Origin: Narthecium ossifragum
Taxonomy: Eukaryota; Streptophyta; Magnoliopsida; Dioscoreales; Nartheciaceae
Direction: 5' to 3'
DNA length: 64,000 nt
Assembly: GCA_963920575.1 (NCBI GenBank)
Contig: OY986970.1
Coordinates: 3,811,654 to 3,875,653 of the forward strand
This document shows, in pieces, positions 43,471-55,470 of this stretch; the first letter of the stretch is position 1, and the number at the start of each line of letters is the position of its first letter. The notes below the pieces were generated by a model. It saw only the letters and a list, made by a program, of their open reading frames with translations, ran no database searches and was not told where the DNA came from. Made by a program: the position numbers and the translations under genes.

Positions 43471-46400
43471 ATGGCCTCCCGACCGGCGATTAGTTGCCTT
43501 CTGTGGATCACTGTCCTTCTTCCCTCGTCGATGACTCTCGTCGCCTCCGCGCCCTCGATCCTCCTACCGGGAGAGGAGGCGCTGGACGACGCCGTCCTTC
43601 CCAAGGTCGCATCGTTGACCTCTTCGGGCTCTAGCTGCCCGGCGCCGGATCCTTCGCTGTACTACAGCCCGGTGATCGGAATACTCTCCCACCCCGGAGA
43701 CGGCGCCTCTGGGCGGCTCAGCAACGCCACCGGCGCGTCGAACATCCCCTCCTCTTACATCAAGTTCGCCGAGTCGGCCGGCGCCCGTGTCATCCCCCTC
43801 ATCTACAACGAGCCCGAGGAGACCCTCCTCGAAGTACTCTCTCTATATATATTTCTCATTCTCTCTCTAAAAGCACGGTATTTGTCGGTTTAGTAGCTTA
43901 GATTAGACGCAAATGTTACTCGTTTCTTCATTCTATATTTCTCTGGACTAAGCTCTGCTCTTTGTGGATTATGATAGAAATTTTATTTTTACAGAAGCTG
44001 AATTTGGTGAATGGTGTGTTATTCACAGGCGGATGGGCCAAAAAAGGATTTTACTTTCAGAGGGCTCAAAAGATTTTTGAGGTAATTAATGTTACTACTC
44101 CCGAGTATTCAAGCAAATGTTTATTATGTTTCAATCATATATCGAAGTACCCTGATAAGGTTCACATCCTTCTTCATTTTGCTTTTGCAGATAATTTTGA
44201 AGAAAAATGATGCAGGGGAGCACTTTCCTTTGTTTGCGATTTGCTTGGGCTTCGAGCTATTGATCATGATCATCAGCAAAGTAAGATTCTCTCCTTCGAA
44301 CGTCACCAGTTATCTACTTTGGGATCAATGAGCTGACCCGAGATGCCAATTTTTTGATTGCTTCTTTAGACCTTAATATATCATGCTCGAGTATTAACTA
44401 TGAGTGATTGTTGTATAATAAGATCAGAACGTGATCTCTGTCAGTAGATTGTGAAGTTCTTTAAACCTATTTTGTTCCTCTTCTCTTTTGTTCAACTAAT
44501 GATCTCAGGACAATGATTCAGGATAACAATATATTAGAGCATTTCGCTGGAGAAGATCAGGCATCTACTCTTCACTTCACGAAGAACCTTGATATCGAAG
44601 GGACTGTTTTTGAAAGGTGTCTATATCTTGGTTTGTGCCAGTTTACCATCCGAAAAAATTCAAGGACTGGCAAATGCACAAACAATACATGGATATGTTG
44701 TTAATGTGTTTTTGATTGAATGTGGAACAAATTTTCCCTGCTTATTTCTTACCCTTAATTTCTTAGCACGACATGGCACTTCTTTTTTGCTCATTGGTTA
44801 ACCATTTTTTTCGCTTTCCTCTGAGAGGAAGTTTATATGCTGCAAAATTGTTTTAAGGATCTTGTGCTTGAATTCATGAATAGATAGATGCATTTACATG
44901 CGCGCAACTTACTAATATTGCAGCAGCACATTATCAATATAGAGAAAATTTAGAGTGGAGTACACTCTGACGAATAATACTTAACACAAAGGGTTATTAT
45001 TATACTTATGATTTAGCCATTGCATTTAGTACATTCAGCCATTACCTAATGCCAATAATCAAACTACCTGGGACATGCAATGTATATCATGATGTCTGCC
45101 TGAACAACCATCTAGTTGCGTTTCTTTGACATTTATATCTTGGAGTACACTTTGATCTTATTAATCTGTAACAATGTCATTAGACGATAAGCTCTTAACT
45201 CAGCCTTGTTTAACTTGTTCAAATCTCTGATAAATAAGACTATTTTATGCTTTGTATTCTTTAACAATGATGAATTTCTTGACAGTCTTTGTTAGTATAA
45301 TCTTTTTATAAAATGTTCTGCATCTTAACTTTCTAGTTCTGCAGATTTCCTCCAGAATTGCTAAGGAAGTTAAGTACAGATTGTCTTGCTATGCAAAATC
45401 ATATGGTAATTTCCACAAGTTTCACACTTAGAGGGTTTATTAGTTTCTCTGATGCCTAGAGATCTATTTGTCATGCATTTTACTTCGGCTTGCTGTAATG
45501 GTTTCTGAGCAAACAATCTTTCACATAAAACCCATATAGTTACTCTTGAAATCAGATTATGCATTACTAGTGCATAGATACAATGGGGAATGCATTAAGT
45601 TGGAGAAGCAATTCATTTTTGCTGACAGATATCATTGTCCTTTGTACTTTCAGTCTGAATTCTTATCTCTTTGATGCATCAAGTCAATGGCAATTGATAG
45701 GCGTCAATCTCAATGAAAACATAAAGATACAGAATAGCAGTTCGCGACATTTACAATAGTGTGATCACAGTGCAGGAATTTAGATATGAAAGAACTGACC
45801 TCATGAATAATGGCTTATTGGTCAATTTGAAATGGGCGGAAAATATGAAGTTATTAACCTTATGCTTTTGTCATTCTTTTAAAGCGCTATTTTCATAGAA
45901 CACATGCCGGGATCTATATAATCACATCATGCAGTTTCTTGGATTATCTCCATTAATTTTTTTTCCTCAGAAAAATTATAATGCTTTCTTAATATGGGCT
46001 TATTGAGGAACATAAACTATTTTATCAAATATTATTGGTTTATGGCCATCATCACGTGCAACAGCGATATGTATAGTTCTAATTGTTTACAGAGTAGTGG
46101 TTGATAGTCTTTGTCAAAGGCAACTAACAATGTGTCATCCGTGGACCATTATGATAGTATGGTATATCACCTAAAAGGCTGCTAGAAAATGATGCACTCT
46201 CGAGTTTCTTCAAGATTCTTACAACAAGTACTGATGAATATGATCAGGTATCATTCTGAGAAGATATCTTTTTTCTGAAGAGTTTTTCTGCCTATCCTTC
46301 TAACCATCTGGCATTATTAGGATTACATCTCAACTGCCCGAGGATACAACTACCCTGTGACTGGTTTTCAGTGGCATCCAGAGGTAGGCTTTCCTAACTT

Positions 46401-47479
46401 ATACGTTGTCCACATATTGAATAAATTACCCATTAAGGCAAAATTTGAGAGGGGTTCCTTTGCCTGCTAAAACCATGAATGATCAACAGTAATTTACTTA
46501 TTGGTTATAAATTTTTGATTGGTCATCGACTATTAGAGGAACTTTAGTCATTGATTTAATGAATGCCACTATTCATTTGGGTAGCATCAATTGATGCTGC
46601 TTATAGTTGTTGATAAGTAATCTCTTGGCAATCATTCATCTGAAAACAAGTTGTTTCCACAAATGTGTTTCCATGGAACATTAATTTTCTTGACAAACAT
46701 TCTCCTGGAGTCCAATCAGCCAAACATAGACTGCATTGTGGCTGAAATTTATAATCATGTACATCATACAGCTGTGTTGGTTGAGAGTCATGGCTCTTGG
46801 ATATCACCTAATGACCCATTGTTTAGCCATAGTGATTTAGAGTGATCACAACTGAGCTAAACTTGGCATGATTTCTGTCTCTGTTAATAGGTTTGTTCAT
46901 TGTTGTATATCTTGCATGAGATAATTGGTATGCTATGTTTCGGTCATTGTAATATAGTAGTTAAAAGTTGCTGTTATCACCATAACTTTTCAGTTTGTCC
47001 TGATTTGTGATCTCGAGAAATTGGGCTGATTATGGAAAATTTCTAAGTTGACTACAGAAAAACGTCTTTGAGTGGGGATCATCAAAGATTCCACACACTG
47101 AAGATGCTGTTAGAGTGACTCAGCATATTGCCAATTACTTCATCAGGTTGTGAGAGGATCTCAACTTCTACAGTGTCACTAAAAATTTTCAAATTTTGTC
47201 AATCATTTTCAATATGCACAAGATGCTAGGTTGCCTATCTGGAGTTACTTCTTGAGTTGCAGTCTATGTTTTGGTGCAGTGAGGCTCGCAAGTCATCTAA
47301 CAGGCCCCCCAGTCAAAAGGTGCTCGCCAATCTTATTTACAATTTCAAGCCCACCTATTGTGGCTATGAGGGGTAAGCAAAATGATGCTATTCGACATCT
47401 ACTGTACTGATCTACAAGCTAACTGGTTCATTTTTTCTACTATAGGAAGGGGTACGACGAAGTTTACATCTTCTCGTAG
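43471..47479 (+). CDS. GGH: Gamma-glutamyl hydrolase, ten exons
   Basis: It removes gamma-linked glutamates from folate polyglutamates, in plants mainly in the vacuole. Exons by GT/AG borders and frame: 43471-43833, 43995-44081, 44191-44280, 44522-44616, 45345-45405, 46158-46247, 46321-46383, 47058-47146, 47280-47372, 47446-47479. They join in frame to about 354 residues, the usual plant GGH size. Residues 1-27 look like a signal peptide. GILSHPGD is in exon 1, the catalytic Cys is in ICLGFELL (about 168) and the catalytic His in FQWHPE (about 281), as in class I glutamine-amidotransferase-like GGH. The family's usual TCLGFE is ICLGFE here. Exon 4 could also start a little upstream, but only 44522 keeps the frame. 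No transcript was available. Confidence 0.93.
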
Positions 47480-48560
47480 TTCTCCTGCAGCGCAGCTGTC
47501 TGTACTTTAGGAATTAATGTAAGCACCAGTACTTAAAATCATCTGCAGCTTTGTTGAGCCCAAAGATGGTAAATGGCATGATAATTCCTCCAATTCTGGA
47601 GTGTGATGGTTTTCATGTTGGAATTCTACCTGGCTCACTATGAACTGATATTTATCTTGAATGAGTTCAATGTTGTTGTAATCTATTAGATGTTGTTGCT
47701 AATAAACACGTCCACGCGATTGCAACCGCACACAGTAAAAGGAAAAAAAGGAAATAGAAAGAGACGCAGAGACATAAGATTTACGTGGTTCGGCAAGAAT
47801 ATCTACGTCACGGGGTAAGAGATCGTCTACTTTCACTATGCAGAACAGGGGTTATAAATCTCTCAATCTCACAGCCGCTCTAATAAGTCTTATCCTTAAC
47901 CCTAACCCTAAGTTACATGAGTATTTATACTCCTCCATACATAGCCTAATTCATGTCAGGTTGATCCCCACCGAGGCGTTGCTCCAGACCTCATTAACTC
48001 TGCGTAGTGTGTCATAGTCGAGTCAATGACAGAATCCAAGACATCAAATGCATAACACTGTTGTATGTGTTCTCAATATTTCTGTTGTATGTGTTCTCAA
48101 TATTTCTGGTGACGCCCCGGAGCTTAAACCATGAACACTTCATCGTTGTTTGTAATTCTGGCTTCTCTTGCCTCTAATGGACGTGATGGGTAGCTTAAGT
48201 TTGATGGTCTTTTTTGTTGTATCACGCACTTGCCATCTAATTGTGCAGCGTGTGAGGTGTTAATAGACTGCTGGTGTATTTCATCACAAAACCTCTACAT
48301 GCGAGTCTTGTTTCCCTCACCCCATCATTTTTCTCATATCATTGTGTCAATGACTCAAATCTATTTGATTCGATTCGGATGTTGAAGTCATGGGTTATTG
48401 GATGATATTTAAATAGATCTAAAACTATTAATATGATGGTATAAAGGAAGTAACCGAGGGGAGGGAAGTGTTAAACCTCATCCGTTAGTACACCGAAATG
48501 TGCCATGTTCTCTGCATACAATTTATCATATTAACTAGCTCAATATGGCAGATGAGTGAA
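47480..48560. other. GGH 3' region and LTR-like insertion
   Basis: 47480-47693 is the probable GGH 3' untranslated region. After the LTR-like segment, a 24-base phrase starting CTGTTGTATGTGTTCTC is repeated twice (48058-48105). The rest to the OVATE gene is AT-rich with no gene. Confidence 0.5.
47694..48057 (-). mobile_element. Probable copia solo LTR
   Basis: It begins TGTTGCTAATAAAC and ends GCATAACA, inverted TGTT/AACA ends. Read on the minus strand it has a TATAAATACTC box, and its far side carries TTTACGTGGTTCGG on the plus strand, a phrase common in plant copia LTRs. No internal region or clear 5-bp duplication was seen. Confidence 0.55.
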
Positions 48561-48579
48561 AGAAACGCTGGAAAAGCGA

Positions 48580-49695
48580 TCAAATATGCGAAAATTTTCC
48601 AAGCCCACTTGGACGGTGGGATCCATCATCACAAGGCTTCACCCTAATCGAACCGACGACAGGAACAACGTTCCGAACCGAACCGCACCGGCCTTGATTC
48701 AGCTCGAACCACACTTGGCGGAAAACTTTGACGATAACATCGTGGTGCTCGTCCGAGTTGAGGGAGAGGTAGCACGCCAGGAGCCTCTCCATCTCCTCCG
48801 GCCGTCCGATCCCCTTCTCCCAAATCATCTCCACCATCGACTCCCTGAAGTCCTTCTGCGGGTCGCACGAGCACTTCACCACGGCGAACCTCTCCAGATC
48901 CCGCCCCTCTGCTGCCGTTCTTCGTCCAACCGGCTTCCTCGGCCTTGGCGAGCAAACCTTCACCCTCGGCCTGGATCGCTGCCGAAACCTTCCGCTAGTC
49001 GATCTCCTCGCTTCAGCTGCTTCAGATCGTCGTCGAATCCCTCCCGTACGGCCTGCGTGGATCATCGACTCGGCTCGACTAGTGTGGATAGGGTGCGGCG
49101 GAGGCGGCACTCTCGGAAATGTATCGCCTTCTGTTATCCCCGAGATTGACGAGCGATCGTCCTCCGTTCTCCGTCTTCGGCGCCTACGGCGGCGGCGCCG
49201 GACCGGCATCGGAACGTTCGCGGATCCTCCGCTCTCCGACGACACATTGAGAAGATCTCGGGGCAAGCGCCAGCGAGAAGTCCAGAGCTCGGCTGGATCG
49301 AACTCGGATCTGAACGGCCTGAACTCGAGCTCGCCAACCGAGTTATGCCGGGCAGATCGCGCGAGACGCGTCCCGTGCCTCGCCCTCTCCCTAGCGAGGA
49401 GAGTGTCATCCTCCCCGACGGATAGCCGGCGCGGGATGCCAGGAGGGAACCGGGCGGCGATCCTGTCCAGGACGTCAGGAGTGAACGAGAAATAGCCCGA
49501 TTTGGATCGGCCACGCGAGTCGCCGGGTTCCGGTCTCGTGGTACGGGCAGTGTTCCCCGGGTGCGTTTTGGTCTTCGTTCCGAGACGCTTCAACTTGGAA
49601 ATCCAAGACAGGGGGAGGACATGAGAGAGCGAGAAAGTCCACGGAACAGGGGACGGTGGCTTCTCCTTCTCCTGCTGCTTTCTTCTCCATTTCAT
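48580..49695 (-). CDS. OFP: OVATE family protein (OFP5-like)
   Basis: A single-exon gene for 371 residues. OFPs are plant nuclear repressors that bind TALE homeodomain proteins and TRM proteins and influence organ shape. The OVATE domain is at about 270-332 (FAVVKCSCDPQKDF, MIWEKGIGRPEEMERLL, YLSLNSDEHHDVIVKVFRQV). The N-terminus MKWRRKQQ followed by PLSWISKLKRL resembles the OFP5 type. Residues 166-176 are eleven arginines written with six codon types, so this is a conserved basic run, not a slipped microsatellite; it may serve nuclear import. A 197-codon frame on the other strand is a GC-rich shadow. The 39 residues after the domain are longer than usual. It is convergent with GGH. Confidence 0.93.
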   Translation of the reverse strand: MKWRRKQQEKEKPPSPVPWTFSLSHVLPLSWISKLKRLGTKTKTHPGNTARTTRPEPGDSRGRSKSGYFSFTPDVLDRIAARFPPGIPRRLSVGEDDTLLARERARHGTRLARSARHNSVGELEFRPFRSEFDPAELWTSRWRLPRDLLNVSSESGGSANVPMPVRRRRRRRRRRRTEDDRSSISGITEGDTFPRVPPPPHPIHTSRAESMIHAGRTGGIRRRSEAAEARRSTSGRFRQRSRPRVKVCSPRPRKPVGRRTAAEGRDLERFAVVKCSCDPQKDFRESMVEMIWEKGIGRPEEMERLLACYLSLNSDEHHDVIVKVFRQVWFELNQGRCGSVRNVVPVVGSIRVKPCDDGSHRPSGLGKFSHI

Positions 49696-51700
49696 TCTTC
49701 GGCTGCTTCGATCGCCTCCTCGTCCAGGTACGCTCTACTTCTTCCTTCCTTCTAATTCCCACGTACCAAAGGAAATATCAAACGGGAACGGTGAGACACC
49801 GGCGGTTATGGAGTTCATGGGGGAACGTGGATACACGCACACCACTTAACTGATCCGAGACACACTCATCACAGTCCCTTGCACGCCGGCAATTCTAACG
49901 GGGAAGGGGTTCAAAGTGGAGAGAGTGGGGAGTGGGGTTAGGGGTGATCTTTTTATCGCTTGCTTTTTAGATCTGTGGCCATAATTCGAAAAGATGTGGC
50001 GGTCTCTCCGATATTGTGATGGTAATCGGAAACAGGCCTTGTACTGCTGAGCGACGGAGGTTATCGACGGACACAGCTCGTACGTTTCGCGAGCATCGAA
50101 AGAGGAAAAGGGCGCAAAAGGGGGCGCCTTTGCTTTCCCTTTTTACGAGTTTTTGAATGCGGCCCCGCCATCTCTCTGATTTTCCAACGCCGGCCACGCA
50201 TGAGCACTGTTTGTCGTTTTGCGACAGTTGCAAACAAAACGTGGACACGCCGTTATGCGTGTCTTATTGGGCTGGGTTGCGAATGCCCGGCTTTAGGCCC
50301 GCTCCATCCTTGAGTTTAGGTCTAATGGGACTTGCCGGGCTCAGGATTGGCTTTGGGTTTCGGTTTGGGTCCGAGTTCGGGTTGCTTTAAGCTGATTCAA
50401 TGCGGATGATATGGCCCAACTTGGTCGAAGCCGTGATTTGTGCAGTACAAATCTCATGGTGCGGAAAGTACTAATTTTTTATTCCCGAGCTAAGCGAATT
50501 AGGTTCCAAATTACGACAGCAACCTCATCATGTATACGTTAGTTCTCGGGAGCTTATGACTCATTCACACACCGGAATGGAGGAAAAACTTATTGTGCTT
50601 GCGTGTCACACCGTCCCTCCACTAGTCCACTTCCATAGTTCCATAGTTGATCCGATGCCTGGTTTGTCCGGTGCCCCATCGCCACCTTATTCTCGGAATG
50701 TATGCTCATGTTCTCTGCGCTAGGCCACTAATGTAGGTTCACTGCCCTGGTCCTTTACTATTTACCAATAGAGTAATGTTATGCGTTTTCCCAATGGGAC
50801 CCCAATGGATCACCTCGTGTGAACTGGGGGACGCAGAAGAGAGGGGAGAGAGACACGGGCCCCCCCCCCTCCCATGAAAGAAGCCTGTACAACAGTCGCC
50901 AAGATAAGGGGGTGCCGTCCACGCTTTAACAATCCATGAGATATGGATGCGCTATGCCCCAAATTGAGGAGCTGCAAGCGGGCCGGTTTTTCTCAGGTTC
51001 CCCATGATTTCTAATAAACTGCCCATTACGACCGTCCGATTAGAAGGGTCAAAATCGTAGCCGATCATTTGAAATGAGGGACACAGTTACATTTTTTAAG
51101 TCAACCCTAAAGTGCTCACGGTTAGATTTTCGCCAAGTTAATCGAATGGTGGAGAAGAGGTAGTTTATATTTATTTCCAACATCGCCGATGTCCTCGAAT
51201 CCTGTCATGACTCATCCCTGATCTGAATAAATCATAGGCCTAGATCTGGAGCCTACAGAATTAAAATGCCTGGCCTAGTTAATAGATGCTCTGGCTTCAC
51301 TGGGGTCCATGTAACATCTATGAATCTCTATGTCCATGTTATTTGAACTGCATTACAAGGAAGTTTAGCAGGAACCATCCTTTACCACCTGTTTGAAGTG
51401 CCCCACTTGCAGCATCCAATTCAAACCCAGAAAGTTCGGTCCACAGCCGCCTCGTAGAATCTGGGAACGTGGTTCCAAGGACTGTGGTGTGGAAATTATG
51501 GGAGAATTACTCTGAAATGGCCATTGGCCGGCGGATTCCCCTCCTTCGTATCCCCCAGAGTAATGCAAAGATCCCTGAGAAATATGTTCTCAGTGACTAA
51601 CCCAAGTTGGAAACAGAACAAAGAAAACAATGAGACGCTCTTATTTGACCAGTGACCACACGCCACAGCTACTAGATTCCCCACTTCTCCCTTTCCATAA
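49696..51700. other. Intergenic region between OFP and peptide gene
   Basis: 49700-50400 is the likely OFP promoter and leader (minus strand), with a GGTTTGGGTCCGAGTTCGGG-type repeat near 50355. 50400-51700 shows no family match in any frame and no clear repeat. It probably includes the promoter of the peptide precursor gene. Confidence 0.5.
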
Positions 51701-51826
51701 GCCTACCTCGTGTTGTGTACTTATCTCACAATGACACCATATAATGCCACCGAGCCATCTCCAATGCTTCTACATCACCGTCCCAAATCCCCTTGTCTCT
51801 TTAGCTTCTATCATCTCCTCTACTCA

Positions 51827-52108
51827 ATGGCCTTTCATGGCAAGACACTTGCACTACTTCTCCTCATCGGCCTCGTCTTCCTTTCGCCATGTCCGGAAGC
51901 TAGAAAGCTCTTGAGTGGAGGGGAGGAGACGAAGGTTCCATCTCTGCATGGCGGTTTGATCCTAGGCGTCCTCCCCAAAGGAGATGTTCCTCATTCTACG
52001 TCCAGCCAGAAGGGTCCCGGCAATGAGATGCTCTTAGATTCTCGACACCCGAGCGGCACCGAGCGGAAGCTTGGGGGGTCAGTCCCGAGCCCTGGAGTCG
52101 GCCATTAG
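51827..52108 (+). CDS. Small secreted peptide precursor (IDA/PIP-like)
   Basis: 93 residues. Start 51827 is chosen over an in-frame ATG at 51710 because it places the hydrophobic signal peptide (KTLALLLLIGLVFLS, ending near PEA) at the N-terminus. The mature part has LPKGDVPHSTSSQKGPGN at about 49-66, like the conserved core of IDA and PAMP-induced-peptide precursors. The extreme C-terminus PSPGVGH (87-93) is like PIP and CEP peptides. Such precursors are secreted and trimmed to short ligands for leucine-rich-repeat receptor kinases. Exact class is uncertain, since both cores are degenerate. There are no cysteines in the mature part. No close neighbour forms a unit with it. Confidence 0.75.
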   Translation: MAFHGKTLALLLLIGLVFLSPCPEARKLLSGGEETKVPSLHGGLILGVLPKGDVPHSTSSQKGPGNEMLLDSRHPSGTERKLGGSVPSPGVGH

Positions 52109-53420
52109 CTCTGCGATCCTCCTCTTGTCTCTCCTTGAAGCTTCCCACACTATCATTCTTTTGCAGCCCAATCTTTGAATTCTTTGGAATATGTCATTGT
52201 TTACGTGTTATGTTTATGTATTGGTATTCAATTGATTCAGAGAAGACTTGTTGGTATCGAATCATTGGTGAGAAAGCTCACCAATTCAGTTTGTCCTTAT
52301 GGATCACCACTTGAAAAGATGAGTGCACGCGTGGTGTTCGTCTTCCTTGCTACATTTTTAGGAGGGTTTAACTCTAATGCTTCGATATGGGAGCTCGCGT
52401 GGGAGTTATTGCTTGGGCTTACATAAGCCTGCTGCTGCCTCTGGTCGTGTCTCCGCGTCCAGCGTTAAAAGCCTGACAACCATGCGGCTTGCCACATTTA
52501 GCCGGTCGCGTCCTTACCTTATTCATCTGCAGGGTCCAATGGGCCAGGCTACCCTCACCCGAGCCAGGTTTTCTTTGGTCGATCCTAAAAGCATCCTCAA
52601 CAGATCCCTACATCCTTTCTTATCCTTAAATTTAAAAAATATGAATAAAAAAAATCACCAATCATATTCTCTATTCTCAGACTCATTCTCTAAAATCAAT
52701 GTCATTAGAAACGGGTTTTGAAATAGAGAATCTGTTTAATGATATTTTAACATATTTATTATATCTAAGGATAAGGAATGCAGTAAGAAGTCTGTTGGGA
52801 ATGGAAACACGTTCGGTCTTTATTTATTAAACATGTGTAAACTTTTATCTCGTTCCTCGGCGGATATAGTGAAATCTGTTGGGCTTTCACTCTGCTTGAC
52901 TAAACTCAAGGATGAGAAGTGATTTCCGATGTCATAGAGAGCTCGGAGACTAGAGGAGAAGATGAGATCCCAGATGATCTTCTGCTCCATAATAGATGGG
53001 CAAATTTTCAGCGACGATCGTATGCGTTGGACTTCGCATCACCAATCACCGAGAAAACTTATGCATCATGTTCTTCTTCATGTTGTTGCTACCCGAAGTC
53101 GCAGACAAGCATCTAAAAAAAGTCTAACTATGCGGTGTTGGAGTATGTAGAGAATCATGAACTGGGCAAACACTGAACTAGATTTCAGAAGCAAGTCGCT
53201 CTGCATCTTACATTTAATCTCTTATATGTTTCTCATTACACTGAAATTACAAAAATATAAACTCAATTCTTCCCATTAGCTTAAAAAGAGTCGAGAATGC
53301 TCCTACATCACTGTAATCCAAACGGCATCATTTTCAGTACAATCCTAGTAGAAAATACTTGTTTTCAGATGGCTGAGAATTCCAAAAATTCCTTCAGAAA
53401 ATTTCTTGTCACACTCCATC
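52109..53420. other. Unassigned region with possible MITE
   Basis: 52588-52805 may be a small MITE: GCATCCTCAACAGATCC at the left and TCTGTTGGGAATGG at the right are roughly inverted, with an AT-rich interior. The rest has short frames only, none recognisable. Confidence 0.4.
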
Positions 53421-53426
53421 TCCTTC

Positions 53427-53570
53427 ACTGTTTGGCGTGCCCTGGATCCCACGCGGATCCGGGGACGCGTGGATTCCAATCCAAGGGATCCATGCGTTTG
53501 GATCTTGCGACGGATCTCAAACGGATCCCAAAAGTCCCTTGGATACGTATCCAAACAGGCTCCCTTCATC
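53427..53570. mobile_element. GC-rich MITE fragment
   Basis: CTGTTTGGCGTGCCCTGGAT and GGATCCGGGGACGCGTGGAT match the element at 40446-40689; the right end ATCCAAACAGGCTCCC is roughly inverted. About 140 bases, shorter than its relative. Confidence 0.6.
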
Positions 53571-53806
53571 AAAGTAACGCCAATTTAGGAAGTAGGAACT
53601 CCATCAAAGACTTGGCCCAATAGCCATGGGCCACGTAGTCGACGTGGCCCAGTCCTCACACAGCCCTATTTGCAAACTATCTCATGCTGGGCCAAGGCTG
53701 AGCAACTCGAACTACATCGCAGGCATCCCGCAAATAGAATGGATATGGCTACCATGAACAGACACCACCAAAGTGTTGGTACCGCCAGTTGTTTAAGGAC
53801 TTATAG

Positions 53807-54793
53807 CCCTTGTTTGGCAACGGGGTTAAAAGGGGGTTACCCTCATTTTATCCCTATTTTTTCACCAAACATCAAAACAATGATTACGAGATTACTACTA
53901 TTCCACCTACTGCATTCCTCTTTACTTTTTCTTACCTCCATTTCTTACCCTCACTTTTTCTAACTCCATATTTCCCTTAACCCCCTTAACCCTAACCATG
54001 GGCGGACCTAAGAGTAGGCTGCACCGGGCTATAGCCTGGGCAGCTCACAAGAAATCCTCTTAGGTAATTTCGTTTAGCCCACTCAAAAACAATACAAAAG
54101 TGTCTAGCCCAAGGCCCAAGGCCACTTAAGGGTTACTTGAGCAGTTGAGCTGTTGAGCAAGCCCACTGTCCACCCAATCCCAAGTGCCTGCTCGCAGGAA
54201 ACGCAGAGAGAGAGAGAGAAATCGATTATTCTTCGATCCCGTCTCCTTTTCTTCATCTAAATCCGAAATTGTTTCTTCCCTGAAAATTTGGGAGATCAAA
54301 TACTCACAATTTTATCTCTTCCATCAATTCCATGTAAGGGATAGGAGGAGATTCAAGCTCATCTTCATCGAAAAGAAGGTAATTTCTTCCTATTTCTCTA
54401 TTAGGTTCTTTAGTGATTTTTAATTATTCTTGGAAAATGATGGATTGATTCTTGTGTGACATTTTAATGGTGGAATTGATTCCATATGTGAAAAACCTAG
54501 TTTCTTGTGTGTTTATAGTATTTATGTCATCAAATTGGTTAGTTGTTAATTTTGCTCATCTTTAGACTATTTGTCATACATGCATTTGCTATTGTGTTTG
54601 TTCACAATTTATTGTATCAAAATGATAATATTTCTTTGTCAATGTTAGACTATTTGAAACATTAATGAAATTTGTGTTTTGTCAAAACAATAGCTTTTAT
54701 TGCTATTAAATTTTATGGAATTAAGTAAGACAGCTCGGGTGGACTTCAAATCCTGGGTCCGCTCTTGACCCTAACCCCGAACCAAACGGGGGC
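53807..54793. mobile_element. MITE split by a hAT-like insertion
   Basis: The left end GCCCTTGTTTGGCAACGGGG (53807) and the right end CCCCGAACCAAACGGGGGC (to 54793) are inverted and flanked by ATA. The interior is interrupted at the CCCTAACC stretch by the element at 53997-54767, so the original MITE was only about 200 bases. Confidence 0.7.
53997..54767. mobile_element. hAT-like non-autonomous element, 771 bp
   Basis: An exact 8-bp duplication ACCCTAAC flanks it (53989-53996, 54768-54775). The ends are inverted: CATGGGCGGACCTA and, on the other strand, CAAGAGCGGACCCA. The 8-bp duplication and GGGCGGACC-type ends fit hAT. A short frame (54184-54423) has no transposase features. Confidence 0.85.
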
Positions 54794-54797
54794 ATAA

Positions 54798-55470
54798 GGT
54801 TTATAACCTCTTGCGTGAGGTGGTATCGAGAGATGTGCGGTTGTTTATGCCAGTGTAAGATGCTGGGAGGTTGGAAACATTTGTTGGCTGGTATTGGATG
54901 GTGCGATGTGAATCCAGATTCCAGAATGGTTGGAACATGCGCCACTTTGCATGGTGGCATATTTGGGAACCAGTTTTGTTCTTAATTACTTTGAAGGTGT
55001 TCAAGCCCGGATCACATATGAAGGTTGCGGGGCCGCGGACATCCTATATCAAATCAAACCAAACCACCAGACCAAGCCTGTCGAGTCGAGCAAGATTGAA
55101 GAGGAATAAATGGAAATCAAGCGGACTTGTCGGATGAGGCTACAGATAAGATTGAAGAGGATGATGGTGAGGGTCCTCCGTGTGGATATCAGCATCCAAT
55201 ATCGAAAAAACCTTTACGTCTCTTGTGATCACGTTTTGCAGGGGAAGCGACTTCGAGATGGATGCACTGCTGGCTGCTGCAGCTGCCGCTGCAGCATTGA
55301 ATTCTTGTTCCCTTTTTTATATGAGAAGATGTGTTTTGCCCCTGGCCACTCAATTAGGTGGTTATCAAGGGAGTGGCTCCCCACTCAATTGCCGACTCAA
55401 ATGTCGCCACTTGTGAATTATATACGCACAATTTTATTCACCATATGTTCGTAGCTCGGCTTCATGAGTG
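54798..55470. other. Unassigned stretch
   Basis: Short frames only. GCTGCTGGCTGCTGCAGCTGCC near 55266 is a local CTG-rich run. No gene or repeat family recognised. Confidence 0.3.

Noticed and set aside
47895..47912. CCCTAACCCTAA-type telomere-like repeat
   Set aside because: Only two to three units, within an LTR-like segment; too short to be an interstitial telomere.
48556..49149. 197-codon plus-strand frame
   Set aside because: Shadow of the OVATE gene on the opposite strand; the OVATE domain is clear on the minus strand.
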